A DNA stretch of 64,000 bases from Paramecium octaurelia (GCA_905182995.1 CAJJDP010000056.1:330919-394918); one strand, 5' to 3'. Positions 11,446-23,119 are shown, numbered from the stretch's first letter. The notes: generated by a model from the sequence alone, not told the origin. Program-made: numbers and translations.

Positions 11446-12821
11446 ATGAAAGAAGATCGAAAATAATAAAAAAATAATGAAGGATTGTACTAATGGATTG
11501 TTCTTACAAGTTTTTGCTTGAATTCGTATCAAAGAATATATATTTTAGAATATCAAATATATTTATGTTTACAGGAATAACACCAATTTGGTCTGAAGTG
11601 GCCATATATTATGGCACTACTGACTATGATTTAAATTGGTTTACAAACATGTACTACATTACCTTAATAATATTTACCTTCCTATTCAACCCAATCATAA
11701 TTAAATATTTTGGAATCTCGTAATTATTAAGCTGTTGCCTAACATCATTAGGACTTTGGCTGCTATATTACGTGAAATAAAATTATTAGCTGGGACTTTT
11801 AAGTTTTGGGTTGATAGGCTTAGGTGAAGCCTTCTATTTCTAAGTTCCTTTGTGTAATAAATTAACTAAAAATAGATTTATCCAAGCTTTGGTTCGCGCA
11901 TGATCAAAGAATTATATCAACATTTATTGCCTAATATTCAAATAATATGGGAATGCTCTTAGGATATACGATTTCATCCATATATTTTAATGAGGTAACA
12001 CTTATATTAATTTAGAAGATTGATGAAAGTGAATTCGACTAACGATTCGAAAACTTGATTTTATTTAACGCTATATTAGCTACCATTGCTTTGGGATGTA
12101 ACTTAACAACTTTAAAATCCCCTGCAATGCATCATGATATTATTGAAATCAGACTTTCTATCTGGGAATCTGTAAAAAAAATTATTATGGCTGAAGAAGC
12201 TATATTCGATTTTTTATCTATTTCTTCATGTAGATATCTTTATATTCTTAGTTATAGGATTAAGTTGGTGCTACACAATGCTATTCGGAACTCAACAATA
12301 TTATTTGGGCTAAACTTATTTTTAAGTTACTTAAACTAACATATACTTCTAAGTTGGGTAGATAGTGGCTGCTGCTTACTGTACATGGAAATTATAAAGG
12401 TAATCCAAAGCAGGAATTCAATAAGATTATGATAAATAGATAAAAACAGTAATTAGTTTAGGATTTTGGATGCTGGTTTTCGAAATAATTTTATTTGAAT
12501 ATATCCCTTTCGTAGTTTTAGTTTTCATCAATTTCTTCATTGGAGCAGGCCTAGGAGGGATATATTCAGTATTTTTGGAATCCTTAATGGAGAAGCATTT
12601 TCCAGTTTAAGAATTGGCAATTGGTTCTGTTTTTGCTGCGGTTGCTTGTGTAATCAATATTAATAATTTAGACTGTTTCTATCACAATAACTATGACGTT
12701 AGTAATCCCTAAATTTCTTCAGTATGGATTTCAAATATCTTGTTATCTGATGATCATACCATTTAGCTACATAGCTATTTTCTACAAAACTCAATTTCGA
12801 AGATTTGAAGCCGAAGCTTGA
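11446..12821 (+). CDS. major facilitator superfamily transporter, FLVCR/SLC49-like
   Basis: Twelve-span type transporter. The first spans read ITPIWSEVAIYYGTTDYDL and NWFTNMYYITLIIFTFLFNP, matching the FLVCR/SLC49 pattern of a conserved N-W-x-S/T-x-M-Y-Y segment; GLGEAFYFQVPLYLSKLWF and a conserved Asp-Gln-Arg after it (AHDQRIISTFIAQYSNNMG) fit the family. Introns include GTATCAAAGAATATATATTTTAG (23 nt), a 22-nt intron inside the VPLY codon, 21 nt, 25 nt ending GAAG, and 22 nt near the end. With these the frame is open from ATG 11446 to TGA 12819-12821 (about 420 aa). FLVCR members carry heme, choline or ethanolamine; the substrate here is unknown. Confidence 0.82.
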
Positions 12822-13291
12822 ATAATCATTTGTACCTAGAATTATATTATATAATTTAAATTTTGTACGTATAAAATAAAGTCGCTTATTTAAAGTCTCT
12901 ATAAGAAAGTACTTTACATTTTCATTTTTTTTGTTGAATCTCTATGCATTTAAGTTTCAAATTACTTTTATTTTTATTTGAAGAACATTTCCTATTTTAA
13001 CTCCTAGTTTCTTATAATTTTTAGTTTATAAGCGTTTTTATTTAATCCTTTTTTTAACTATTTTGTTAGAGAAATTGCCTAATATTTTACTATTACTCTT
13101 TCTTACTTTCCTATAATTTATTGAGTTGGTTCAAGAATTATATTATATGATTTTTAATATAAAATGTTTTATGTTGATTTTATAAAGAAATTATTCTAAT
13201 TCTAACCCCAATTTGTGAAATCCATCACAGAATTAATTTAATTATTAATTATTTGTGTTAAGGGAATATTTTTAGTAAAGATCTATTTTTT
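12822..13291. other. AT-rich intergenic stretch; repeat block begins at 13009
   Basis: No gene is supported. The exact 1345-nt repeat described below begins at 13009. Only AT-rich filler is visible upstream of the TPR fragment. Confidence 0.5.
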
Positions 13292-13560
13292 ATGGTTATA
13301 TTCAATTTGAATCAATTTGAAGAAGTGATTGAATGTTACAATGAAGCTATATCTATTAACCCTAAATATGTTGTTGCATGGTATAAAAAGGGTAATCTAT
13401 TAATTAATATTATTATATAGGTCACACATTAAAAAATTTGAATCAATATGAAGAAGCTATTGAATGTTACAATGAAGCAATATCTATTAACCCTAAATAT
13501 GTTTATGCATGGAATAGCAAGGGTATTTTATTGTTAAACATTTTTTTATAGGTAGTGCAT
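13292..13560 (+). pseudogene. TPR-repeat fragment (copy 1)
   Basis: Two tetratricopeptide repeats are readable, with cores NLNQFEEVIECYNEAIS and NLNQYEEAIECYNEAIS, each followed by INPKYV. A 29-nt intron (GTAATC to TATAG) splits the Gly codon between repeats, and a similar 29-nt intron follows the second repeat. After that the reading runs on without repeats or a credible stop into the antisense of the coiled-coil gene. This looks like the 5' remnant of a larger TPR protein gene, not a complete gene. TPRs mediate protein-protein contacts. Confidence 0.55.
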
Positions 13561-13670
13561 TATTTATACATATCTATCATAAATATTAAGATTAATTGTT
13601 TTTATAAATTCATAATAAATAAAGAGATGATGCAATAATAATAATTTTACATATAGTTTATTAAGAGACC

Positions 13671-14353
13671 TCATTTATCTTATTATAAATAAGTCATTCT
13701 TTAAGTGGCACGACATGCTTCGAGTTCGGCTTATGCGAAACATAATTATTCTTGAGCTTTATGATATTTTTCATTTAAATCTTAGAAATTTCTTCTCCAA
13801 TCTAAGTTTTCATTGTGGTACGAGTCTTACAATTCTTAATTTTTGATCAAAATGATTCTGTTTAATCTTTCTATTTCTTTGCATGCTTGTTCTAGAGACA
13901 ATTTTTAATTTCGATTTTCCTCATTTAATTGCCTATTAAATTAGGTGACTTATTATAATTCATTATAAATATTCTCGACTTGTTTACTTTACTGCTACAT
14001 AGAATTATCTTTGTCTCTAAAATTTAATTGAATAATACTCTAATATTTAAGTTAGAACATTAATTTAGCTCACTAATTAATCAATATTTTTTTCTTGTTC
14101 TCTCAGTTTACTAGTTGAACCAATGTTCTCTCTTTATGTCGATTAAGTCAACTACAATTATTCTTGCAAATAATAGATGTTTTTCTATTTAGTGATTAAT
14201 TCATTTCGCAAATCTTCGACTAATTTCTAAATTGCTATCAGTTCTTAGCCTAATTGTTTTTAATCATTCTATCTTAAAATCTACTCATTATCGTTGTATC
14301 TATTTAATTGATAATTATGAAGTCTTTCAATTTCGATACTCATTGCAACAACT
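13671..14353 (-). CDS. coiled-coil protein, duplicated 3' part only
   Basis: This is the C-terminal part of the gene at 15017-16089, truncated at the N at 14354. It is listed because it would otherwise be annotated as a separate gene; it is probably an assembly artefact. Confidence 0.6.
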
Positions 14354-14354
14354 N
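14354..14354. other. single-N assembly gap
   Basis: One undetermined base directly at the junction of the two identical 1345-nt blocks. It marks a scaffold join, and the real gap size is probably negative (overlap). Confidence 0.9.
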
Positions 14355-15699
14355 TTCTTATAATTTTTAGTTTATAAGCGTTTTTATTTAATCCTTTTTT
14401 TAACTATTTTGTTAGAGAAATTGCCTAATATTTTACTATTACTCTTTCTTACTTTCCTATAATTTATTGAGTTGGTTCAAGAATTATATTATATGATTTT
14501 TAATATAAAATGTTTTATGTTGATTTTATAAAGAAATTATTCTAATTCTAACCCCAATTTGTGAAATCCATCACAGAATTAATTTAATTATTAATTATTT
14601 GTGTTAAGGGAATATTTTTAGTAAAGATCTATTTTTTATGGTTATATTCAATTTGAATCAATTTGAAGAAGTGATTGAATGTTACAATGAAGCTATATCT
14701 ATTAACCCTAAATATGTTGTTGCATGGTATAAAAAGGGTAATCTATTAATTAATATTATTATATAGGTCACACATTAAAAAATTTGAATCAATATGAAGA
14801 AGCTATTGAATGTTACAATGAAGCAATATCTATTAACCCTAAATATGTTTATGCATGGAATAGCAAGGGTATTTTATTGTTAAACATTTTTTTATAGGTA
14901 GTGCATTATTTATACATATCTATCATAAATATTAAGATTAATTGTTTTTATAAATTCATAATAAATAAAGAGATGATGCAATAATAATAATTTTACATAT
15001 AGTTTATTAAGAGACCTCATTTATCTTATTATAAATAAGTCATTCTTTAAGTGGCACGACATGCTTCGAGTTCGGCTTATGCGAAACATAATTATTCTTG
15101 AGCTTTATGATATTTTTCATTTAAATCTTAGAAATTTCTTCTCCAATCTAAGTTTTCATTGTGGTACGAGTCTTACAATTCTTAATTTTTGATCAAAATG
15201 ATTCTGTTTAATCTTTCTATTTCTTTGCATGCTTGTTCTAGAGACAATTTTTAATTTCGATTTTCCTCATTTAATTGCCTATTAAATTAGGTGACTTATT
15301 ATAATTCATTATAAATATTCTCGACTTGTTTACTTTACTGCTACATAGAATTATCTTTGTCTCTAAAATTTAATTGAATAATACTCTAATATTTAAGTTA
15401 GAACATTAATTTAGCTCACTAATTAATCAATATTTTTTTCTTGTTCTCTCAGTTTACTAGTTGAACCAATGTTCTCTCTTTATGTCGATTAAGTCAACTA
15501 CAATTATTCTTGCAAATAATAGATGTTTTTCTATTTAGTGATTAATTCATTTCGCAAATCTTCGACTAATTTCTAAATTGCTATCAGTTCTTAGCCTAAT
15601 TGTTTTTAATCATTCTATCTTAAAATCTACTCATTATCGTTGTATCTATTTAATTGATAATTATGAAGTCTTTCAATTTCGATACTCATTGCAACAACT
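14355..15699 (+). repeat. exact 1345-nt repeat, copy 2
   Basis: Second copy of 13009-14353. Unlike copy 1 it continues into the complete 5' part of the coiled-coil gene at 15700-16089, so this is the copy to use for annotation. Confidence 0.9.
14638..14906 (+). pseudogene. TPR-repeat fragment (copy 2)
   Basis: The same sequence as 13292-13560, in the second block of the exact repeat. If the repeat is an assembly overlap, only one of the two exists in the genome. Confidence 0.55.
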
Positions 15700-16089
15700 T
15701 TATCATTAGATTCTTTCAAAAGGTTCTAATGATAGATGCTATTTTCTCTGAATTTAATTTCAAGTTCTTAGTTTCTAAATTTATAATCTTCATTTTGTTG
15801 CCTTAAAATGTTGATATCATTGGTAAATAGTTATTCATTTTGCACTATTAATGAATTTGCTAAGGTTACCTCTCTAATTGATTTCGCATTGCAACTACAT
15901 CTCCAATTAGGATGATCTCTACCTTTCCTATTAGATCTCATAACGCAAGTATTAAACTTCTGCCTTTTCTTAACAGGGTTAGAGAACCTGGTTTTCTAAA
16001 GAATCAGTTTTAAAAGTAAGATTTGGTGAGAATGGTCTGATTTAACTATTGAGTGCAGGTGTATTTCCTTTTCTCATGGATCTACTCAT
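15017..16089 (-). CDS. long coiled-coil protein, about 340 aa
   Basis: From ATG 16087-16089 (MSRSMRKGNTPALNSQIRPF) to TGA 15017-15019. Introns: 25 nt (GTAACC to AATAG) and 22 nt (GTATTATTCAATTAAATTTTAG). Apart from a short Ser/Pro/Arg-rich head the protein is nearly all heptad-rich coiled coil with many Q, E, N and L residues, for example NEQILRQNDQKQLGQELIAI. No enzymatic motif. It is likely structural; the cytoskeletal role is inference. The start is 196 nt from the divergent EF-hand gene. Confidence 0.75.
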
Positions 16090-16285
16090 TTTAACAGTTA
16101 AATATAAATTAATATTAAATAATGTATATGAGTTTCAATAATGGGAAAAGGGCGAATTTATTCAATCTAGGAATCAAGAGAGTATTGTTTTAAATAATAT
16201 GGATTTAAACAATTTAGATTGGTTTACAAATCGAAATCTGATTTGATTATATGTAAATAATTAAAAAAAAATTATATTAAAAACA

Positions 16286-16634
16286 ATGAGTAATGGATCT
16301 GTGAAGGACATTTTGAAGGATAAAAAGAAAGTCAGATTTGTTGCTGAGAGTGCTTTTAAACAAGTTGATAAAGATGGTATACCATAAGAATTTATATATT
16401 AAAGGTAGTGGCTATCTTGAAAGACCAGAACTTGAGGAGGTGATGAATAATGTAGCAGCAGATTTGGGAGTCGAAGTAATTATAAAGACTATTGATTTGT
16501 AGCCTCCAACAAGTGAGGAAATAGATGAAGTACTAAAAGAATTAGATGAGAATGGGGATGGAAAATTGTCAATTGATGAATTTTAAGTTTTAATCGAATA
16601 GGTTCTAGAGATGATGGCAAAGGTCGAAGGTTGA
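16286..16634 (+). CDS. small two-EF-hand calcium-binding protein
   Basis: Two canonical Ca2+ loops are visible, DKDGSGYLERPE and DENGDGKLSIDE, each with Asp/Asn/Gly and the closing Glu in the expected places. The first loop is split by a 28-nt intron ending AAAG; a second intron of 27 nt lies before PPTSEEIDEV. About 97 aa, S100/half-calmodulin size. It is probably a Ca2+ sensor; partners are unknown. Confidence 0.9.
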
Positions 16635-16893
16635 TTTAATTTAACATGCACATTTCTTATTAATTTTAATATTCACAGTATGTTTCTCAAAATATACATA
16701 AGTATTTAGATAAGAAATATTTTTATAAGTTTTGTATGTATTTTAAAATGATGTTATTAAACATTAAAAACAAATTTTTCTCAAATTAATTAGATTGAAT
16801 TAAATTTTATTTCTATATGATACTATCAATATTTTGTGTATAAATGTAAATCTTTTCAAGAAAGATCTCTATAATATAATTAAGTAATTGAAT

Positions 16894-17672
16894 ATGTCCT
16901 TTTATCCTGGCTACAGATATCCATATGCAGCACCTCTCACATCTTCATTTGCAGCTCCATTGACATATGCACCCCAAGTATCCTATGCTCCCCCAGTGTC
17001 ATATGCTCCCCAATATGCTCCTCAAGTGTCATATGCACCCCCAGTGCAATATGCAAGACCTGTCACTCAATCATACGTTTAGCCAGTCGTCACACAACCT
17101 GTGGCTGTTTAACCAGTTTTACAACAATCAGTGATCGCATAACCAGTTGTTGCTCAACCAGTCTAACAACCAATCAAAGGGGAATCAAGAGTTGAATACA
17201 GAGAATACTAAAGACCCGTTGTAGAAATGGAAACTGAGACTGTTTAAGTCTAAGTGCCCAAAACAAAATATGTTACAGATTACTATCCTATTGAATACCA
17301 AACAGAATACATTCCCAGAACTGTATACGAGTAACAAACCGAATATGTCCCTGTAACCAAAACAGTCCCAAGAGTCGAATATGAGGCTTTCGAGAGAGAA
17401 GTTTAAAGAGTATAGACCTTGTTTTATCACTTTAGCCTCAACAAGTCGTTGTCCAACAACCTGTCGTCTAATAAGTTGTTTAATAACCAGTTGTCCAATA
17501 AGTTGTTCAATAACCAGTCGTTCAATCTGTTGTGTAATAACCTTATGTCCAACAGCCATTGTCATATTCATTGGTAAGACCAGCACAAACATACGCTGCT
17601 CCAGTGGGTTATTCAAGCGTAGCTCCAGTGGGTGCTTATCCAGGCTACTATGGTGGATATAGACCTTATTGA
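16894..17672 (+). CDS. alveolin-like, Tyr/Pro/Val/Gln-rich cortical protein
   Basis: The N terminus is a repeat of YAPQVSYAPPVSYAP type. A central block contains paired V/Y/E-rich units (VTDYYPIEYQTEYIP, EYVPVTKTVPRVEYEAFERE). The C-terminal third, after a 26-nt intron (GTATAG to CTTTAG), is a QPVVQQVV-type repeat followed by a Gly/Tyr-rich end (APVGAYPGYYGGYRPY). The central charged-hydrophobic repeats resemble alveolins, the membrane-skeleton proteins under the alveolar sacs of ciliates and apicomplexans. The first in-frame ATG, at 16894, was taken as the start. About 250 aa. The alveolin assignment is moderate because repeats alone can mislead. Confidence 0.65.
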
Positions 17673-17871
17673 GATTATTCCAAATTCAACATTATAAATA
17701 ACCAAAAAAAAATTTATTCATCTACTTCCCCTTAGTATCTGCTCCTTTTTATCATAAAATCTCTCCTCTTATCCTCAAGATATTTTATAGCAGACTTATC
17801 ATCAAATCAACAAAAATGTCTTAATTTTATTTTATGGTAGCTAATAATGATTAATTTCTTTTTTTTCGGCC

Positions 17872-18234
17872 ATGGAATTACCGCTTAGTATTTCTAAGAG
17901 TTATTTAAAACCTCATAACCTAGGGCTAAATTCTTATGGCATTTATAATCCAGACAATTTTTAATCCAAAAGCGATTGTTATTTTGAGGTTGCTTACATC
18001 TTTGATATTATGAGAACGGTGAAACATTTAATATGCTAAAAATACTTGGAAATACAACTAGAAAAGAATTCCATATTAAGTATTATGATAGGAGAGAAAT
18101 GGTAAGGAGATTTTTTTTTTAGTAAGGATTCAAGGCATTTCCTAAAATTATTGAATTCTATTGGATAATCTAAACAAAAGAAACTTTGTTTCAGGTTTGG
18201 AAGATTTTCAAACTTAAATATCAAAAGAATTTGA
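17872..18234 (+). CDS. possible small hypothetical protein
   Basis: An ORF beginning MELPLSISKSYLKPHNLGLN stays open to TGA 18232-18234. A possible 21-nt intron at 18102-18122 is a multiple of three, so the reading is open with or without it. It contains YFEVAYIFDIMRTVKH and is otherwise featureless. An alternative minus-strand reading also exists, so it is a weak call. Confidence 0.35.
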
Positions 18235-18719
18235 ATTTCTGAAGAAGGCTTAGTAATATCAACAGAATAGAAATATATACATTAAATGTAACAACTCTAT
18301 AATATTTATTAAACAAAACGAAATTTGTTATCAGTCTCAAAAATACCAAGAAGTAATACAGACCTTTTGATGAATTGATTCAATATTCTTTAGCACGAGT
18401 GTTTTAGTTGAAGGGCGCAAAAACACTGTTTAAGGGATATTGACAAAACTCATAAATAAAATTTATTAATATAAAAAAATTAATTATAAATTATTCAATT
18501 ATTTCTGTTTAATTAAAGATGTAGTTTTCTAAAATTAATATAATTATTTTACAATATATTTAAGGTATAATTCAAAAAAAAAAGTTTAGTTACATAAATT
18601 CATAACAAGAAAAGGGAGAGATTAGAATTCAGAGAAACTAGAAAATATGGTAATTTTGAGATAGAAATACAAGTATAATTTAGAATTTGTCTAGGGGATA
18701 ATATATATTTATTTTGAAA
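18235..18719. other. AT-rich intergenic stretch
   Basis: Nothing gene-like seen on either strand beyond short ORFs. Confidence 0.5.
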
Positions 18720-20105
18720 TCATTATTGTTTGAATACAAACTCCCATTTCTTCAATTATTATTTATCTTATGGGGGCTTCTCTGCGAATTTGGCACTATT
18801 AGTAGATTCCACTAAGGATACATCATTTATTGATATTCTAGACAAAATACTAATTGTTTCATCAGGCAAAGGTTATTGTTATTGGAAGTGTAATGTTTAG
18901 CTTCGATTAATCATTTTAAAATTATCCTTCTTGCCACTATTGCTTATACTATTTGTTTTGTTGTGAGATAGATTTAATTATTATTGTTTGGATGCTAATG
19001 GTTGTTAATATTATTATTATTATTCTTATGAAATGAAACTGGAACTTAATTATGGTAATTCTTTCAGAAATGAATCATCTATGTTAAATTAACCATTTAA
19101 TTTTTATAGTTGTTATTTAATCCAAAGAATACTTTTCCCACCTTGTTAGGGCAATCGAACAATATCAGGGTTGAAAATGTCAGAACCATTGTTCAATGAT
19201 TAAAAAAAATGATTCAAAATAGAAATTAAGGTACTTAGTGTATCCTGTAAAGAGCATACTTCGTCAATTAGGCCTTTTCTTGTAGAGACCCATGTGTCAA
19301 AACCATTCTATTATGATGTCTAGGTTTTCAATGGGATTACGTCATATCTATTAGCATAATTGATTCTATCTTTGCTTCTTAACTATTTGTTATTGTATTA
19401 TACAAACCTGATCTTTCATTTTTAAAAATTCCAATTCTTTTTTTTTGAACTCACTTTGCATCAATTGCACTTTGTTTTGAATTTTAATAACTTTTTAATT
19501 CAATTCTTCCTGTCTATTAAGTTAATTAATACCTTTTCTGAGAGAAGTTTATCATTTACAAGTTTATTGGATTTATTCAATAAAGTAATTTGATTTTCAA
19601 GTTACCCAATTTGTTTTATTCTATTCAAATATATGAAATAGAATTCTACTTTTAATCTATTTCTTCTTACAATCGTTTAGCCTTAACCTTTAAGGATTCG
19701 TTGTCACTTCTGATTTTGAAAAATTCATCTTCATGATTGTTAAGGTTTTTCATTGTGGCTGATTTAAATATAAAAACTGCATGTATTATTTCATACACTT
19801 TTGACAAGTATAAGGGTACGTTAAAATTATCCTCTGGAAAAACAGGCATTTCTATAAAATGAATTATTTTGAAAAGTACATTGCTAGTTTAAAATTCCAT
19901 TAAATTACTATAGCATCTACATCCATTCTAAAACATTAATTAAGATTATACTTTTAGTTTCGCATACAACGCAAGATTCCGATATTTTACATTCACATCT
20001 ATAATCCTCAATCTCATCAACCATTTTTTCAAGGAAGCTTGACATCTGAACTTTCTCCGAAAAGATGATCTTAATTAAATTTGAATTTCTATACACTCTG
20101 CTCAT
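18720..20105 (-). CDS. hypothetical protein with Cys-rich head and coiled coil, about 420 aa
   Basis: From ATG 20103-20105 to TGA 18720-18722. Near residue 40 there is a cysteine cluster (CECKISESCVVCETK then GCRC) that could bind zinc. The middle is charged coiled coil (KIQNKVQLMQSEFKKKELEF), followed by a Gln/Ser-rich tail. Four introns of 23-29 nt fit (24, 29, 23 ending ACAG, 25). No family recognised. The early cysteine pattern followed by a coil is reminiscent of B-box/TRIM-like proteins, but it is not diagnostic. Confidence 0.65.
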
Positions 20106-20525
20106 ATGTGTTCGAAAACATTATTAATTAAATTATTTAATATATGCTAATCAATAAATACTATTTCAAACAAACTTAGTTATAGATTTCCATTAGAAAT
20201 CCATAATACTTTTAATTTTATCGAAAAAATCTAAGCTCATTTTTACATGAATTTTCCCTCTTTATTAAATTTAACACACATTACATAAAAAACCGCAAAT
20301 TTCAACTGAAATCTATGACAGACTCTTTTCAAAAAATTCAATTTTAAATTCTGAATATGAGACCACTCATTAAAGGAACTTTCTTCCTACGTTTCTTCTT
20401 TATTTATATGTTGGCTATAGAAAATCAATAGATGTAAATATGAATCATAATAGAAAGATTCAAAATTTATTGAAATATTATAAGAATTGATTCTGTTTAA
20501 TTAATAAGGAAAATTATCACTACAA
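20106..20525. other. intergenic stretch with one tiny candidate ORF
   Basis: A 34-codon reading at 20357-20490 (MRPLIKGTFFLRFFFIYMLA, then a 20-nt intron) has a signal-like start but is too short to support. Otherwise nothing. Confidence 0.3.
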
Positions 20526-21819
20526 TCATAGTTAATCATCTTCCTCAAATGCCATCTCCTATTCAGCGACATCAGTTTTGCAAATAGGACATGTAGTCAT
20601 TTCTTTAAACCATTATGAAATGCATGTCTTATGAAATCTATGTATGCAAGGAAGTAGAATTAATTCTTCTCCATCTTCATAATCAGTAAAACATATTGTG
20701 CATTATTTATATTCTTGAGCAAGACCATCATAAGGTGTGTATTTGATAACAGCTAAATTTTATAATTCTTCTGGAACCTGATGCATGAATGTAGAATTCC
20801 TATAATAATAATTGAAATTACGCCATTGGTTAGAAAATACTTCTTTGTTAATTAGGAAAGACGTTGGTGCCAAAAATTGAATCAAAAGAGTGAAAAAAAT
20901 TTACACCTTCATTTTAGCTTTCGAATGACCTATGAAATGGCACTTATGGAAACTATTATGGTTATGGCTATTATTATTATTATTAGGGTCTATGAATTGT
21001 TTCAGTTCTGGTTATAACTTCTCCTGTATTAAAATTTGTAGTAGTTATAGTTTTAAAAATTGACCCATCAGGCAAAAGTTCTTCTCGAATTCCTGTAATA
21101 TAATGAGAGCCTTCATTTTATGATGAATCACTACTTTCCTCATATTACTGTGGATAATTCTGATGTTCATTATCTTAAGAATCTAAGGAGTCTTAATCAT
21201 CTTAATTATCTTAATTATCTTAATCATCTTAAACATCTTAATTATCTTAAGAATCTTATTCATCTTAATAATCTTGATGATTTTAAGATTGATAATGATT
21301 ATTCTATTCCTACTCCTCAGCTAAAGATAAGGATTCAATTAATAATTTAGCTTCGCAGAAAGGATAATGTTATTCAAGTATTTAAATAGGGTATACTTCA
21401 TCACAGTATTCGCATTTCTTTTATGCTTATTTCAACAAAGATTCCGTATATACATTGCTATTTTATTTATTCAATTTTTGTATTTCTTATTTGTTATTCT
21501 GTTAAGGTAAGTTAGAGTGACTTCCATTATTCACGGATTATTATTACTAAATTTCGCTCTGTGATGTTGAAAACTATATAAATGATTCCACAAACTCAAC
21601 AGGCAACTTTGATGAACTTTATTGAAGATTTGTTTCTTAAATTGGAACACTTTGTTATTATAAATGAGACTGGCTTGATTTCACAACTGATTTCATTTAT
21701 GAGTTAAAGTTTGGATGATTTGATGAATTGCATTCCAAGGTGTGAGCATACATCTGGGGGATATGTACTCTTTCTTTACAATACTTGCATTTCACATAAT
21801 CTTGATTTTGTGTTTACAT
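20526..21819 (-). CDS. RING-H2 finger protein (probable E3 ubiquitin ligase)
   Basis: The C-terminal RING-H2 reads CTICFTDYEDGEEL, LPCIHRFHKTCISQWF, TCPICKTDV (20540-20700), with all eight zinc ligands. The N terminus carries two C-x2-C pairs with a following H/C (CKYCKERVHIPQMYAHTLEC and CEYCDEVYP...HYPFC), like small TRAF/BED-type zinc knuckles. Between them is a Gln/Ser linker, then a striking run of Asp-Gln/Ser units at about 21150-21290. One 22-nt intron lies just before NSTFMHQVPEE, a segment typical of RNF115/126-like ligases. From ATG 21817-21819 to TGA 20526-20528, about 420 aa. Likely a cytosolic ubiquitin ligase; its substrate is unknown. Confidence 0.85.
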
Positions 21820-22036
21820 TGTATTTGCCACTTTATTTAATTACTTTGTAATTGTTAGTATTTAGTTTTGCATCTTAATTTTTCATAATAGAATTAATTT
21901 GATATGAGAGGTGTCCTATTTCATGGAATTGATTATTAAAATTATATTGAAGATCTTTTTGGTTTTAATTGTTAAAGAGAGCATATTGCTAATTTATTTA
22001 TAAATAATTCAGAATTCATCAATTAAATAAACAGAG

Positions 22037-22422
22037 ATGGTTGAGAAATCTACAATGAGATGGTTATGCGCTGTTTGTACTTGCTGTTGTTGGCTCAATT
22101 ATTATAGCTTTTTAAATAATTGTGTAAGAGGATGCTAAATTTGTATAGATGGTAAATTGATTCATTATTTCAAGTTTTTGATGCAACTGCTTCAGCTGTT
22201 TGGAAAGGGATATTTTGTATATTCATGTGTTGTTGTTTTGGGTTTGAATGTGTGGCATGTGTGTTGTGTATCTACTCATGCATTGAATTATTCAATGATC
22301 CATGTTAAAGATATTAAGCTGAAGATTCATGGATCAACGCTTTTTGGCAGTTGGTATATCTAAAGGATCTAGAAATAGAAGGAACAGTTAGAGAGAAACT
22401 TAAAGAGATATTTGCTAAATGA
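22037..22422 (+). CDS. small Cys-rich protein, possibly membrane-associated
   Basis: From ATG 22037 (MVEKSTMRWLCAVCTCCCWL) with one 23-nt intron at 22152-22174 ending CAAG to TGA 22420-22422. Exon 2 reads VFDATASAVWKGIFCIFMCC, then a hydrophobic Cys-rich stretch, then a charged amphipathic tail (LKDLEIEGTVREKLKEIFAK). Roughly 120 aa; one or two short hydrophobic segments. No family recognised. It ends 33 nt from the next convergent gene. Confidence 0.5.
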
Positions 22423-22455
22423 TAAAATGGATAATATATATAATGGATTGCATGT

Positions 22456-22820
22456 TCATTCATATTTTAAGTTTATCTTATTTTATATACGTCTTGACAT
22501 TCCTAAAAGATACCTCCATAATTTATAAAACTAATCCAATTGCCTCCTGGCGTTTCTAATTACTCCTCTTATTAAAGCATTAGCAAAACATTTCCCATCG
22601 TCTTTCCAAAATGTCATCAACTCTTATAAATAATTCAAACCAAGGACATATTTCATTTGAATATCTTTTAACTCAAATCTAAAGGTTCCCCACCTAAAAT
22701 ATTCAATATATCAGATTCAATAGACGCAGTATTCTGTTATTGTATCTCATATTTAGAATTAATTAGTAAAGTTAGTAAAAGAAATCTTATTAGCTTTGAG
22801 TTAATTAATTAAAAGCTCAT
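22456..22820 (-). CDS. small hypothetical protein with signal-like N terminus
   Basis: From ATG 22818-22820 (MSFQLINSKLIRFLLLTLLI, hydrophobic like a signal peptide or anchor) with one 32-nt intron (GTCTATTG to TTTTAG) to TGA 22456-22458. The second exon contains GTFRFELKDIQMKYVLGLNY and ALIRGVIRNARRQLDQFYK. About 110 aa, basic C terminus. No family recognised. Confidence 0.5.
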
Positions 22821-23119
22821 ACATCATCCTAATAATAACAGTAATTCATCCTCAATATGGAGAGATAATTATGTCTATATTGTTATTTGATAATGATTTA
22901 CATTTAAATATTTAAAATTTTTGGGGCCACTTAAGATTTTATTATGAGTCCAACATTTCTGAAACTTAATTTAATTGGATAACTTATTGTATAATTTATT
23001 TTATAACCTTTAGACAAAATTAAATCAAAAGTATTTTGAATCATCACTAAACAATTGTATAAATTTACAATAATTTCATAATTGTTTTAAGCCTAAAGTA
23101 TAAAACATTAAGAAATAAT

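Larger units (their letters stand above)
13009..14353 (+). repeat. exact 1345-nt repeat, copy 1
   Basis: Identical base for base, as far as I can compare, to 14355-15699, and separated from it by a single N. It holds the TPR fragment (plus strand) and the 3' part of the coiled-coil gene (minus strand), cut exactly at the N. The pattern fits a scaffold join where the ends of two contigs overlap but were not merged. Confidence 0.9.

Noticed and set aside
11830-12250. Two apparent frameshifts in the MFS transporter
   Set aside because: They are explained by a 22-nt intron (GTAATAAATT to AATAG) and a 25-nt intron ending GAAG, both restoring conserved sequence.
13009-15699. Tandem gene duplication of the coiled-coil and TPR genes
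   Set aside because: Perfect identity and an N exactly at the junction point to an assembly overlap instead.
21120-21350. Leu/Asn-rich plus-strand ORF resembling a leucine-rich repeat
   Set aside because: It is the antisense reading of the Asp-Gln repeat inside the RING-H2 gene.
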